Below, piece after piece: positions 1 to 5,953 of a DNA stretch of 7,615 nt; position 1 is the stretch's first letter; every line of letters begins with the position of its first letter. The notes beneath the pieces are model-generated. The model had not been told where the DNA came from. It saw only the letters and a program-made list of their open reading frames with translations, and did not search any database. The position numbers and the translations under genes were made by a program. The DNA comes from Ruminococcus sp. UBA4383 (GTDB lineage Bacteria > Bacillota > Clostridia > Oscillospirales > Ruminococcaceae), in the NCBI GenBank assembly GCA_002389995.1, contig DGRR01000024.1:411-8025 (forward strand). Direction: 5' to 3'.

Positions 1-673
1 ATTCAAGTTCCATTTGTTCAAATTCACGCACACGGAATATAAAGTTTCCGGGGGTGATTTCGTTTCTGAAAGATTTGCCGACCTGAGCAACGCCGAAAGG
101 AACTTTTTTTCTTGTAGTACGCTGGATATTTGCGAAGTTCACGAATATACCCTGAGCGGTTTCGGGACGGAGATAGAGTTCGCTCTTGCTGTCCTCGGTA
201 ACGCCCTGAAATGTTTTGAACATAAGGTTAAACTGCCTTATATCAGTGAAATTATGTTTTCCGCAGTTAGGGCAGGGGATATTTTTCTCTTTGATATAGT
301 TCATCATCTGTTCATTTGACCAGCCTGCGGGGTTAGTGCCGTCAAAGTCCTCGATGAGATTATCAGCACGGTGACGGGTTTTACATTCCTTACAGTCCAT
401 GAGGGGGTCAGAGAATCCGCCTATATGACCTGATGCAACCCATGTCTGAGGATTCATGAGGATAGCCGAATCAAGACCGACATTGTATTTATTTTCCTGA
501 ACGAATTTTTTAAGCCAAGCCTTTTTGATATTGTTTTTAAGCTCAACGCCCAGAGGACCGTAATCCCATGTGTTGGCAAGACCGCCGTAAATTTCCGAGC
601 CTGCATATACAAAGCCCTTTGACTTACAGAGTTCGACAATTTTGTCCATTACTTTTTCATTATTTTTAAGCAT
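1..673 (-). CDS. glyS: Glycyl-tRNA synthetase, alpha2 (single-chain) type, N-terminal part
   Basis: Charges tRNA-Gly with glycine using ATP in the cytoplasm. The gene (also called glyQS) runs off the left edge, leaving 224 codons of an enzyme usually about 460 residues long. I read the complement by hand. It begins MLKNNEKVMDKIVELCKSKG. The typical core follows: GSEIYGGLANTWDYGPLG at about residues 25-42, cysteine pairs CKEC (94-97) and CPNC (134-137) in the insertion that may bind zinc, RPETAQGIFVNF at 169-180, and class II motif 2 from FRNE (202-205) to REFEQMELE (216-224). This is the homodimeric class II form, not the separate GlyQ and GlyS alpha2-beta2 enzyme. The ATG at 671-673 is chosen because AGAGG (682-686 on this strand) lies 8 bases upstream; the internal Met9 has no better site. 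It is transcribed away from groEL, in the same direction, from its own promoter. Confidence 0.95.
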   Translation of the reverse strand, partial: MLKNNEKVMDKIVELCKSKGFVYAGSEIYGGLANTWDYGPLGVELKNNIKKAWLKKFVQENKYNVGLDSAILMNPQTWVASGHIGGFSDPLMDCKECKTRHRADNLIEDFDGTNPAGWSNEQMMNYIKEKNIPCPNCGKHNFTDIRQFNLMFKTFQGVTEDSKSELYLRPETAQGIFVNFANIQRTTRKKVPFGVAQVGKSFRNEITPGNFIFRVREFEQMELE

Positions 674-710
674 TTTCAAAACCTCTTTCGGAATTTTATG
701 TTACTCTATA

Positions 711-739
711 ATTCTACATCATATTGCAGGAAATGTCAA
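711..739 (-). promoter_or_regulatory. Sigma-A-type promoter of the glycyl-tRNA synthetase gene
   Basis: On the minus strand there is a perfect -35 TTGACA (734-739), a 17-base spacer and a -10 TAGAAT (711-716). Predicted transcription starts near 704-705, giving a leader of only about 30 bases. That is too short for a T-box riboswitch, which often controls glycyl-tRNA synthetase genes in Firmicutes. Confidence 0.8.
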
Positions 740-760
740 GCATAATTTGATTCATAAATG

Positions 761-794
761 AAAAGCGAACCCTTTTTGACGGGGTTCGCCTTTT
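761..794 (-). terminator. Rho-independent terminator after groEL, probably bidirectional
   Basis: GCGAACCC (765-772) and GGGTTCGC (782-789) form a perfect 8-bp GC-rich stem with a 9-base loop. Read leftward, as groEL needs, the stem is followed by only TTTT. Read rightward it is followed by seven T after one C. The hairpin sits 70 bp past the groEL stop and about 25 bp before the -35 of the synthetase promoter, so it separates the two leftward units. Confidence 0.8.
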
Positions 795-806
795 TTTATC
801 GTTTAA

Positions 807-834
807 TTATGAATTATGCGTTATGAATTATGCA
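807..834. repeat. Tandem 14-bp repeat, two copies
   Basis: TTATGAATTATGCG (807-820) is followed at once by TTATGAATTATGCA (821-834), 13 of 14 identical. The second copy abuts the groEL stop codon (835-837), so the repeat lies in the 3' untranslated part of the groESL message ahead of the terminator hairpin. From memory, AT-rich strings built on ATTATGAATT recur between genes in many Firmicutes genomes, sometimes at the ends of small mobile elements. No element is recognisable here. Confidence 0.7.
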
Positions 835-2463
835 TTAATACATTCCGCCCATACCGCCTGCGGGCATAGGAGGAGCAGGATTTTCTTCCTTGATATCAGC
901 AACGAGGCTTTCGGTAGTGAGAACCATAGCTGCAACAGATGCGGCATTCTGGAGCGCACTTCTTGTTACCTTAGTGGGGTCAACGATACCGGCGGGAATC
1001 ATATCACAGTATACTTCATTGTAAGCATCGAAGCCGTAACCTGTCTTGCGTGAACGTCTTATCTTGTCAACGATAACGCTTCCTTCGAGACCTGCATTTT
1101 CAGCAATCTGGCGAACGGGAGCTTCAAGAGCCTTGAGAATAATCTTTGCGCCTGTTTTCTCGTCACCGTCAAGAGAGGGGAGGAGTTTTTCAACAGCAGG
1201 GATAGCATTGATGAAAGCTGTACCGCCGCCTGCAACGATACCCTCTTCAACAGCAGCCTTAGTAGCAGCGAGAGCGTCCTCGATACGGAGTTTCTTTTCT
1301 TTCATTTCGACTTCGGTAGCTGCACCGACCTTGATAACAGCCACACCGCCTGCGAGTTTGGCAAGTCTTTCCTGAAGCTTTTCACGGTCAAAATCGGAAG
1401 TAGTAGTTTCGATAGCATTTCTAATCTGGTTTACTCTTGACTTGATAGCCTCGGAATCGCCTGCACCGTCAACGATGATAGTATTTTCTTTCTGAATAAC
1501 TATCTGTTTAGCCTGACCGAGCTGTTCAATAGTAGTTTCGCTGAGTTCAAGACCGAGTTCGGAGGAGATTACCTCACCGCCTGTAAGGACAGCAATATCC
1601 CTGAGCATTTCTTTTCTTCTGTCACCGAATCCGGGAGCTTTAACAGCAGCAACCTTGAATGTTCCACGGAGGTTATTGAGAATGATAGTTGTAAGAGCTT
1701 CGCCCTCAACGTCCTCAGCGATGATAACGAGTTTCTTGCCCATTTTTACAATCTGTTCAAGGAGGGGGAGAATATCCTGAATAGAGGAGATTTTCTTATC
1801 TGTGATGAGAACGAATGCATCATCATAAACAGCTTCCATTTTATCTGTATCAGTTACCATGTAGGGAGAGATATAACCTCTGTCGAACTGCATACCTTCA
1901 ACGACTTCGCTGTATGTTTCGGCAGTTTTGCTTTCCTCGATAGTGATAACGCCGTCAGAGGTAACTTTTTCCATAGCCTCAGCGATAAGTTTGCCGACAT
2001 TTTCATCAGCGGAGGAAACAGTACCTACTCTTGCGATATCCTCAGAACCTGAAACGTCCTTTGAATTTTCGATGATAGTTTTTACAGCAACGTCAACAGC
2101 CTTAGCGATACCTTTTTTGAGAATCATGGGATTTGCGCCTGCTGCGATATTTTTCATACCTTCTCTTACGATAGTCTGAGCGAGGAGGGTAGCGGTAGTA
2201 GTACCGTCACCTGCGGCATCATTAGTTTTAGTAGCGACTTCCTTGACGAGCTGTGCGCCCATATTCTCGAAAGCGTCATCGAGTTCGATATCCTTGGCGA
2301 TAGTAACGCCGTCATTAGTGATGAGGGGTGCGCCGAATTTTTTATCGAGAACTACATTTCTTCCTTTCGGACCCATAGTAATTCTTACAGTATCAGCGAG
2401 TTTGTCTATGCCTGCGAGGAGAGCCTTTCTTGCGTCCTCACCGTATTTAATATCCTTAGCCAT
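835..2463 (-). CDS. groEL: Chaperonin GroEL (Cpn60/HSP60)
   Basis: Cytoplasmic ATP-driven folding chaperone that forms two stacked seven-membered rings capped by GroES. The 542 residues match the usual 540-550 and look intact. Visible family marks are GPKGRNVVLD (31-40), the nucleotide-site aspartate D51 in TNDGVT, the phosphate loop GDGTTTAT (85-92), PGFGDRRKEML (277-287), and D396 in IEDAL, the likely equivalent of the E. coli hydrolytic D398. The Cpn60 signature is at 403-414 (A-A-V-E-E, then G-G-G). The protein ends in a short GGMGGMY tail, with fewer GGM repeats than E. coli GroEL. The ATG at 2461-2463 has AGGAG 10 bases upstream. It lies 31 bp after groES in the same operon, so it should share the CIRCE/HrcA heat-shock control seen upstream of groES. 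Confidence 0.99.
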   Translation of the reverse strand: MAKDIKYGEDARKALLAGIDKLADTVRITMGPKGRNVVLDKKFGAPLITNDGVTIAKDIELDDAFENMGAQLVKEVATKTNDAAGDGTTTATLLAQTIVREGMKNIAAGANPMILKKGIAKAVDVAVKTIIENSKDVSGSEDIARVGTVSSADENVGKLIAEAMEKVTSDGVITIEESKTAETYSEVVEGMQFDRGYISPYMVTDTDKMEAVYDDAFVLITDKKISSIQDILPLLEQIVKMGKKLVIIAEDVEGEALTTIILNNLRGTFKVAAVKAPGFGDRRKEMLRDIAVLTGGEVISSELGLELSETTIEQLGQAKQIVIQKENTIIVDGAGDSEAIKSRVNQIRNAIETTTSDFDREKLQERLAKLAGGVAVIKVGAATEVEMKEKKLRIEDALAATKAAVEEGIVAGGGTAFINAIPAVEKLLPSLDGDEKTGAKIILKALEAPVRQIAENAGLEGSVIVDKIRRSRKTGYGFDAYNEVYCDMIPAGIVDPTKVTRSALQNAASVAAMVLTTESLVADIKEENPAPPMPAGGMGGMY

Positions 2464-2494
2464 GATAAATATGCTCCTTTACAAATTATTTAGA

Positions 2495-2767
2495 TTATTC
2501 AACAACAGCGAGAATGTCTTCCATTTTGACAATGATAAATTCTTCACCGTGGAGTTTTACATTAGTGCCTGAGTATTTTGAGATGAGTATTTTGTCGCCT
2601 TTTTTGACTTCCATTTTAACATCAGCAGTACCCGGACCTACCTCTATTACTTCTGCAAATTCGGGTTTTTCCTTAGCTGAGCCTGAGAGAATGATACCGC
2701 TTTCGGTAGTTTCCTCTGCTTCTGCCATTTTAACAACAACTCTGTCCTGTAAGGGTTTGATATTCAT
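2495..2767 (-). CDS. groES: Co-chaperonin GroES (Cpn10/HSP10)
   Basis: Heptameric lid of the GroEL cavity. It closes the folding chamber in an ATP-dependent cycle in the cytoplasm. At 90 residues it has typical bacterial length. It begins with the family signature IKPLQDRVVVK (3-13). The mobile loop follows, with the hydrophobic tripeptide I25-I26-L27 that docks onto GroEL, and the roof and core end with GEEFIIVKMEDILAVVE. The start is clear: a perfect AGGAGGT lies 6 bases before the ATG at 2765-2767. It is the first gene of the groES-groEL operon, read from a promoter with a CIRCE element immediately downstream of the -10. Nothing in it is unusual. Confidence 0.99.
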   Translation of the reverse strand: MNIKPLQDRVVVKMAEAEETTESGIILSGSAKEKPEFAEVIEVGPGTADVKMEVKKGDKILISKYSGTNVKLHGEEFIIVKMEDILAVVE

Positions 2768-2788
2768 AAAATTACCTCCTGTTTAAAT

Positions 2789-2841
2789 CTGCCTTGTATC
2801 CGTATGATTAAGAAAATCATTATGAAAAATATAAACGGCAG
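2789..2841 (-). other. Possible stem-loop in the groES mRNA leader
   Basis: An inner inverted repeat ATGATT (2804-2809) / AATCAT (2815-2820), with a 5-base loop, is nested inside CTGCC (2789-2793) / GGCAG (2837-2841). It falls between CIRCE and the ribosome binding site, so it would be in the transcript. The long unpaired stretch between the two stems makes stability uncertain. It may have no function. Confidence 0.35.
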
Positions 2842-2848
2842 TTCGTAT

Positions 2849-2875
2849 TTAGCACTCTCTTTCTCTGAGTGCTAA
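2849..2875. promoter_or_regulatory. CIRCE operator (HrcA binding site)
   Basis: TTAGCACTC, nine bases, then GAGTGCTAA: a perfect match to the consensus CIRCE inverted repeat. In Firmicutes HrcA binds CIRCE and represses groESL and dnaK operons until heat stress, with GroEL helping HrcA fold. Here it touches the downstream edge of the groES -10 region, so bound repressor would block initiation. hrcA itself is not in the window. Confidence 0.98.
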
Positions 2876-2907
2876 TTATATTTTACCATGTTTTTTAAAT
2901 AAATCAA
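2875..2907 (-). promoter_or_regulatory. Vegetative promoter of groES-groEL
   Basis: On the minus strand TTGATT (2902-2907), a 16-base spacer and TAAAAT (2880-2885) form a sigma-A-type promoter. A TATAAT also occurs at 2875-2880, but its 21-base distance from the -35 is too long. Transcription should start inside or next to CIRCE, as in other HrcA-controlled operons. Confidence 0.75.
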
Positions 2908-3019
2908 GAGTATTCCCGAAATTTTCACAATTTTTGTAAATATGCATAATATTAAACATACAATGTTGACTAAAAACTCTAAAAATACAGCATAAATATC
3001 CATGCATCATTAAAAACGG

Positions 3020-3048
3020 TTGACATACAATAAGCTTTGTGATAAAAT
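3020..3048 (+). promoter_or_regulatory. Promoter of the GGDEF-EAL gene
   Basis: Perfect -35 TTGACA (3020-3025), a 17-base spacer and -10 TAAAAT (3043-3048). The predicted start near 3055 gives a leader of about 65 bases. That leader contains an inverted repeat TGTCTG (3071-3076) / CAGACA (3094-3099). I see no cyclic-di-GMP riboswitch signature in it. Confidence 0.8.
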
Positions 3049-3105
3049 GATGTTAGTCTTATATTTAAGTTGTCTGTATGGATTGATATTATTCAGACAG
3101 TTATT

Positions 3106-3114
3106 AAGGGTGAT
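3106..3114 (+). promoter_or_regulatory. Ribosome binding site that sets a TTG start
   Basis: AAGGGTGAT resembles the anti-16S-complementary AAGGAGGTGAT and lies 5 bases before TTG at 3120. An in-frame TGA at 3111-3113 rules out anything further upstream, and the first ATG (3159) has no comparable site and would cut into the first membrane segment. Confidence 0.7.
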
Positions 3115-3119
3115 ATAAT

Positions 3120-5420
3120 TTGATTCTGACATTTGTAACAGTTCTCTTTATAGCGGTGATGTTCATATTCGGGTGTTTTATTTACGTCATAAGAAAAATT
3201 GAAAAAAATGATGTTTCCTCGTCAATAAAATATCTTTTGCTTTCCGCCTGTGTATGCATGGGATTCTATGGGTCTGCCATACTTGTAAGAAATGACATGA
3301 TATCCTCGTTTTTATTCAGTGCATACAATGCTGTTGATGATATAGTGATTCTGCTTCTTCTGAGATTTGCAAAGAAATTCACAGGGACAGGTGATGTAAT
3401 CAAAGGTGAGAAAAAAGTATTTATTATCGCAACAGCCACAGATGCAATTATTTTATTTCTGAATCCGCTCACAGAACTCACTTATACCTGCGACAGCATA
3501 ACGGATAATTTCGGGATTGTATTTCACTATATCTCAAAATTCAAGTTTCTCTATTCCTGCCACCTCGGAATTATGTATATAGTTGTAATACTTACATTCG
3601 GCGTACTCGGCAGGAAAATTTCCTCAACACCGAAAATATACAAGATGAAATATGCTGCGGTACTTATATCAATATGTCCTGTTATCGCCGTAAATGCAAT
3701 ACTTCTCAACTTTGAGACAAAATTTGACTATTCTATTTTATTTTATACAGTGATTGCCTTTTCGGTTTTTTATTTTTCGCTTGTATACGTTCCCAGAGGT
3801 CTTATGGAGAGACTGCTTTTCTTTTCGGTTGCCAATATGCGCTATGGTATCATATGCATAGATATTGACGGAAAATGCGTACACGCAAACAAAACCGCAA
3901 GAATTTACTGCGATGCGGAAGTGGATTCGGAAAATGTCGAGGAACAGGTGAAAAAATGGTATGCCGAAAAAGTCTCCTCCGAACCAAAAGACTGTTCATG
4001 GCAGTCCGTCCGCAGAGTTGACGGTAAAATGCGCCATTACAGCATAGAATACAAGCAGATGTTTGATAATTCTTTCAGATATATAGGCTGTTTCTTCCTA
4101 ATTGATGACCATACGGAAGATGACGAAAAACTCGCCGCAGAAAAATACAGGGCTACTCATGATACTCTTACAGGTATATATAACAGAGAGTATTTCTACG
4201 AAACATCAAGAAAATTAATTGATTCAACTCCCGATACGGATTACTGCATGGTATGCACTGATGTCAAGAATTTCAAGCTGATAAACGATATTTTCGGCAT
4301 TGCAATCGGTGACAGGCTTCTCAAAGAAATCGCCTCAATAACAGCTAAACTCGCTGATAATAAATGTACATACGGCAGACTTACAAGCGACAGATTTGCG
4401 ATATGTTTTCCGAAAAATATGTTCAATGAAAATACCCTCCTGTATGAATATTCAAAAGTAAGCAATTTTATTCAGAATTCTGTCTTTAAAATCCGCATAC
4501 ATATCGGAATATACGAAATTGACCAGCGTGATGCGGGAATATCCGTAATGTGCGACAGGGCTAACCTCGCTATAAAAACCATAAAGGACAGCTATCAGAA
4601 TGTTATCGCATACTATGACAATAATCTGCGAAGTTCCGTTATGAAGGAACAAAAAGTCATAGGCGAATTTGAAACAGCTATGTCTATGGGACAGTTTCTC
4701 ATATATATACAGCCACAGGTAAGCACAGGCGGATATATCAGAGGCGGTGAAGCCCTCGTAAGGTGGAATCACCCCGATGACGGCATAATACCTCCGGGAA
4801 AATTTATCGGCATACTCGAAAAAACAGGTCTTATAAGCAAACTCGATGCCTATATGTGGGAACTTTCATGCATACAGCTCAGAAAATGGCTTGATGCAGG
4901 TATGGAAGATGTATATATATCAGTCAATATCTCCCCGAAAGATTTCTACCTCATTGATGTTTATGATGTGATTACGGGACTTGTCAAAAAATATTCCCTC
5001 AACCCCAAATCACTCCACCTCGAAATAACTGAAACTGCTGTAATGAGTAACCCCCGGCAACAGCTTGCACTCATAAATAAACTGAGAAAATTCGGATTTC
5101 TTATCGAAATAGATGACTTCGGAAGCGGATATTCTTCACTCAATACCCTAAAGGATATTACCGCAGATGTACTTAAAATTGATATGGGTTTCCTCGAAAG
5201 CACCTCAAATATTGAAAAAAGCAGGACGATTCTTCAAATGGTGATTTCCCTCGCAAAATCCCTCAATATGGAAGTAATAACAGAAGGCGTGGAAAATAAA
5301 CAGCAGGCTGATTTTCTCGCAGAGGCAGGTTGTGATATATTTCAGGGATATCATTTTGCACAGCCCGTTTCCGTTTCGGAATTTGAAAGCAAATATCTTT
5401 TCAAATGCGTTGAAGTATAA
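3120..5420 (+). CDS. Membrane 7TM-PAS-GGDEF-EAL protein, probable cyclic-di-GMP phosphodiesterase
   Basis: 766 residues, TTG start. Seven hydrophobic segments lie near 2-24, 36-56, 62-84, 99-119, 143-163, 176-197 and 203-224, like the 7TM sensor module found before some histidine kinases. A PAS-like stretch follows (about 233-335), then GGDEF (345-500) and EAL (512-760). The GGDEF domain is degenerate: TSDRF (422-426) replaces GGDEF, K383 replaces the second metal-region aspartate of DxD, I394 replaces the usual histidine, and no RxxD inhibitory site is seen. It should not make cyclic-di-GMP but could still bind GTP. The EAL domain keeps every expected residue: E544 (EAL), N603, E635, D665-D666 in DDFGSGYSS, K686, E722 and Q742. 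The inferred activity is hydrolysis of cyclic-di-GMP to pGpG, gated by a membrane signal of unknown nature. It has its own promoter and no co-transcribed partner. I see no strong terminator after it, only a weak AT hairpin near 5437-5455. Confidence 0.93.
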   Translation: MILTFVTVLFIAVMFIFGCFIYVIRKIEKNDVSSSIKYLLLSACVCMGFYGSAILVRNDMISSFLFSAYNAVDDIVILLLLRFAKKFTGTGDVIKGEKKVFIIATATDAIILFLNPLTELTYTCDSITDNFGIVFHYISKFKFLYSCHLGIMYIVVILTFGVLGRKISSTPKIYKMKYAAVLISICPVIAVNAILLNFETKFDYSILFYTVIAFSVFYFSLVYVPRGLMERLLFFSVANMRYGIICIDIDGKCVHANKTARIYCDAEVDSENVEEQVKKWYAEKVSSEPKDCSWQSVRRVDGKMRHYSIEYKQMFDNSFRYIGCFFLIDDHTEDDEKLAAEKYRATHDTLTGIYNREYFYETSRKLIDSTPDTDYCMVCTDVKNFKLINDIFGIAIGDRLLKEIASITAKLADNKCTYGRLTSDRFAICFPKNMFNENTLLYEYSKVSNFIQNSVFKIRIHIGIYEIDQRDAGISVMCDRANLAIKTIKDSYQNVIAYYDNNLRSSVMKEQKVIGEFETAMSMGQFLIYIQPQVSTGGYIRGGEALVRWNHPDDGIIPPGKFIGILEKTGLISKLDAYMWELSCIQLRKWLDAGMEDVYISVNISPKDFYLIDVYDVITGLVKKYSLNPKSLHLEITETAVMSNPRQQLALINKLRKFGFLIEIDDFGSGYSSLNTLKDITADVLKIDMGFLESTSNIEKSRTILQMVISLAKSLNMEVITEGVENKQQADFLAEAGCDIFQGYHFAQPVSVSEFESKYLFKCVEV

Positions 5421-5536
5421 AAATTTTAATAATACATAAAAAGTTTACTTTTATTCTGTTGACAAAAAATATGCCCTGTTACAGGTAGTTTTCAGCAAAG
5501 ATATCAATTATGTAAGCCATGACTAACAAAAAACTC

Positions 5537-5564
5537 TTGATTTTTTCTGAAACTATGATATAAT
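5537..5564 (+). promoter_or_regulatory. Promoter of the ferredoxin gene
   Basis: -35 TTGATT (5537-5542), a 16-base spacer and a perfect -10 TATAAT (5559-5564). The start near 5571 gives a leader of about 40 bases. The gene thus appears to be expressed independently of the upstream GGDEF-EAL gene. Confidence 0.8.
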
Positions 5565-5612
5565 ATTATCAATGGGAAACATTCCAGAAATTTTATGCGG
5601 AGGTGCTGATTT

Positions 5613-5783
5613 ATGGCATATATTATTTCAGAAGATTGTGTTAGCTGCGGTGCTTGTCAGGCTGAATGTCCTGTTGGTGCTATCTCAGAAGGCGATGGAA
5701 AATACGTTATCGATGCTGATGCTTGCGTAGAGTGCGGTGCTTGTGCAGGTGTCTGCCCCGTTGGAGCTCCTTCTGCTGAGTGA
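5613..5783 (+). CDS. 2[4Fe-4S] ferredoxin, clostridial type
   Basis: Small soluble electron carrier for low-potential reactions such as pyruvate:ferredoxin oxidoreductase and hydrogenase in anaerobes. The 56-residue protein starts MAYIISEDCVSCGACQAECP. It has two textbook CxxCxxCxxxCP motifs: C9, C12, C15, C19 and C38, C41, C44, C48. In this fold three cysteines of one motif and the last of the other bind each 4Fe-4S cluster. Length (about 55) and internal twofold symmetry match the Clostridium pasteurianum family. The ATG has GGAGG at 5599-5603, 9 bases upstream, and an in-frame TGA at 5607-5609 excludes an earlier start. It is a single-gene unit, with its own promoter and a strong terminator. 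The many GCT, GGT and GTT codons suit high expression. Its redox partner cannot be told from context. Confidence 0.97.
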   Translation: MAYIISEDCVSCGACQAECPVGAISEGDGKYVIDADACVECGACAGVCPVGAPSAE

Positions 5784-5803
5784 TTATTGACACGAATTTT
5801 TTT

Positions 5804-5840
5804 AAACAGCTTTCGGTTTTGCCGAGGGCTGTTTTTTTAT
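5804..5840 (+). terminator. Rho-independent terminator of the ferredoxin gene
   Basis: Arms 5805-5816 (AACAGCTTTCGG) and 5822-5833 (CCGAGGGCTGTT) pair over 12 bp with two G-T pairs and a 5-base loop, followed by a run of T to 5838. It lies 21 bp after the ferredoxin stop codon. Confidence 0.95.
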
Positions 5841-5871
5841 TTCTTTTATGTAAAAATAATGCTATTTTTTC

Positions 5872-5911
5872 TGCTATAATGATATATTCCCGATGAACAA
5901 GCTGTTATAAT
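5872..5911 (+). promoter_or_regulatory. Promoter region of the GH5 gene, two candidate extended -10 boxes
   Basis: TGCTATAAT (5872-5880) and TGTTATAAT (5903-5911) are both perfect extended -10 elements. Neither has a good -35 at 17 bases, as is common for extended -10 promoters. Starts near 5887 or 5918 are predicted. The second box overlaps the left arm of the leader hairpin, so only transcripts from the first would carry the whole hairpin. Confidence 0.6.
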
Positions 5912-5941
5912 ATTCTTGTCGGAAACGATAATAGCTATAAC
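5904..5941 (+). other. Nested inverted repeat in the GH5 leader, next to the ribosome binding site
   Basis: An inner hairpin TTGTCG (5916-5921), loop GAAA, CGATAA (5926-5931) gives six pairs, one of them G-T, capped by a GNRA tetraloop. It is enclosed by GTTATA (5904-5909) / TATAAC (5936-5941). The right outer arm ends one base before the GGAGG ribosome binding site (5942-5946). It could be an RNA structure affecting translation or a DNA operator, or it could be chance. Confidence 0.45.
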
Positions 5942-5953
5942 GGAGGAATTATT

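Larger units (their letters stand above)
2768..3119. other. 352-bp divergent intergenic region, groES / cyclic-di-GMP gene
   Basis: No gene is visible in this stretch. It holds, left to right, the groES ribosome binding site (2774-2780), a possible leader hairpin, CIRCE, the groES promoter, about 110 bp of AT-rich DNA (2908-3019) in which I see no clear signal, and then the promoter, leader and ribosome binding site of the rightward GGDEF-EAL gene. Confidence 0.85.

Noticed and set aside
14..319. Rightward open frame over the left-edge gene
   Set aside because: It lies antisense to the clearly conserved glycyl-tRNA synthetase frame and has no family resemblance.
1046..1375. Rightward open frame within groEL
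   Set aside because: Antisense shadow of groEL: low-complexity, Ser/Ala-rich translation with no recognisable motif. The same holds for the frames at 823-1053, 1928-2179, 2243-2572 and 2514-2786.
2966..2996. TTGACT at 2966-2971 as a further rightward promoter
   Set aside because: At 17-19 bases there is only AGCATA, GCATAA or CATAAA; the TTGACA/TAAAAT pair at 3020-3048 is far stronger.
4452..4772. Leftward open frame within the GGDEF-EAL gene
   Set aside because: It is antisense to the GGDEF-EAL junction, which has strong family conservation on the plus strand. The frames at 3266-3481, 4241-4465 and 4961-5203 were rejected likewise.
5459..5488. Perfect TTGACA at 5459-5464 as a second ferredoxin promoter
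   Set aside because: No acceptable -10 box occurs 16-18 bases downstream (CAGGTA or AGGTAG); the TTGATT/TATAAT pair at 5537-5564 is much better.
5421..5612. Cyclic-di-GMP (GEMM) riboswitch near the GGDEF-EAL gene
   Set aside because: GCAAAG occurs at 5494-5499, but the surrounding conserved helices and tetraloop-receptor features are absent.
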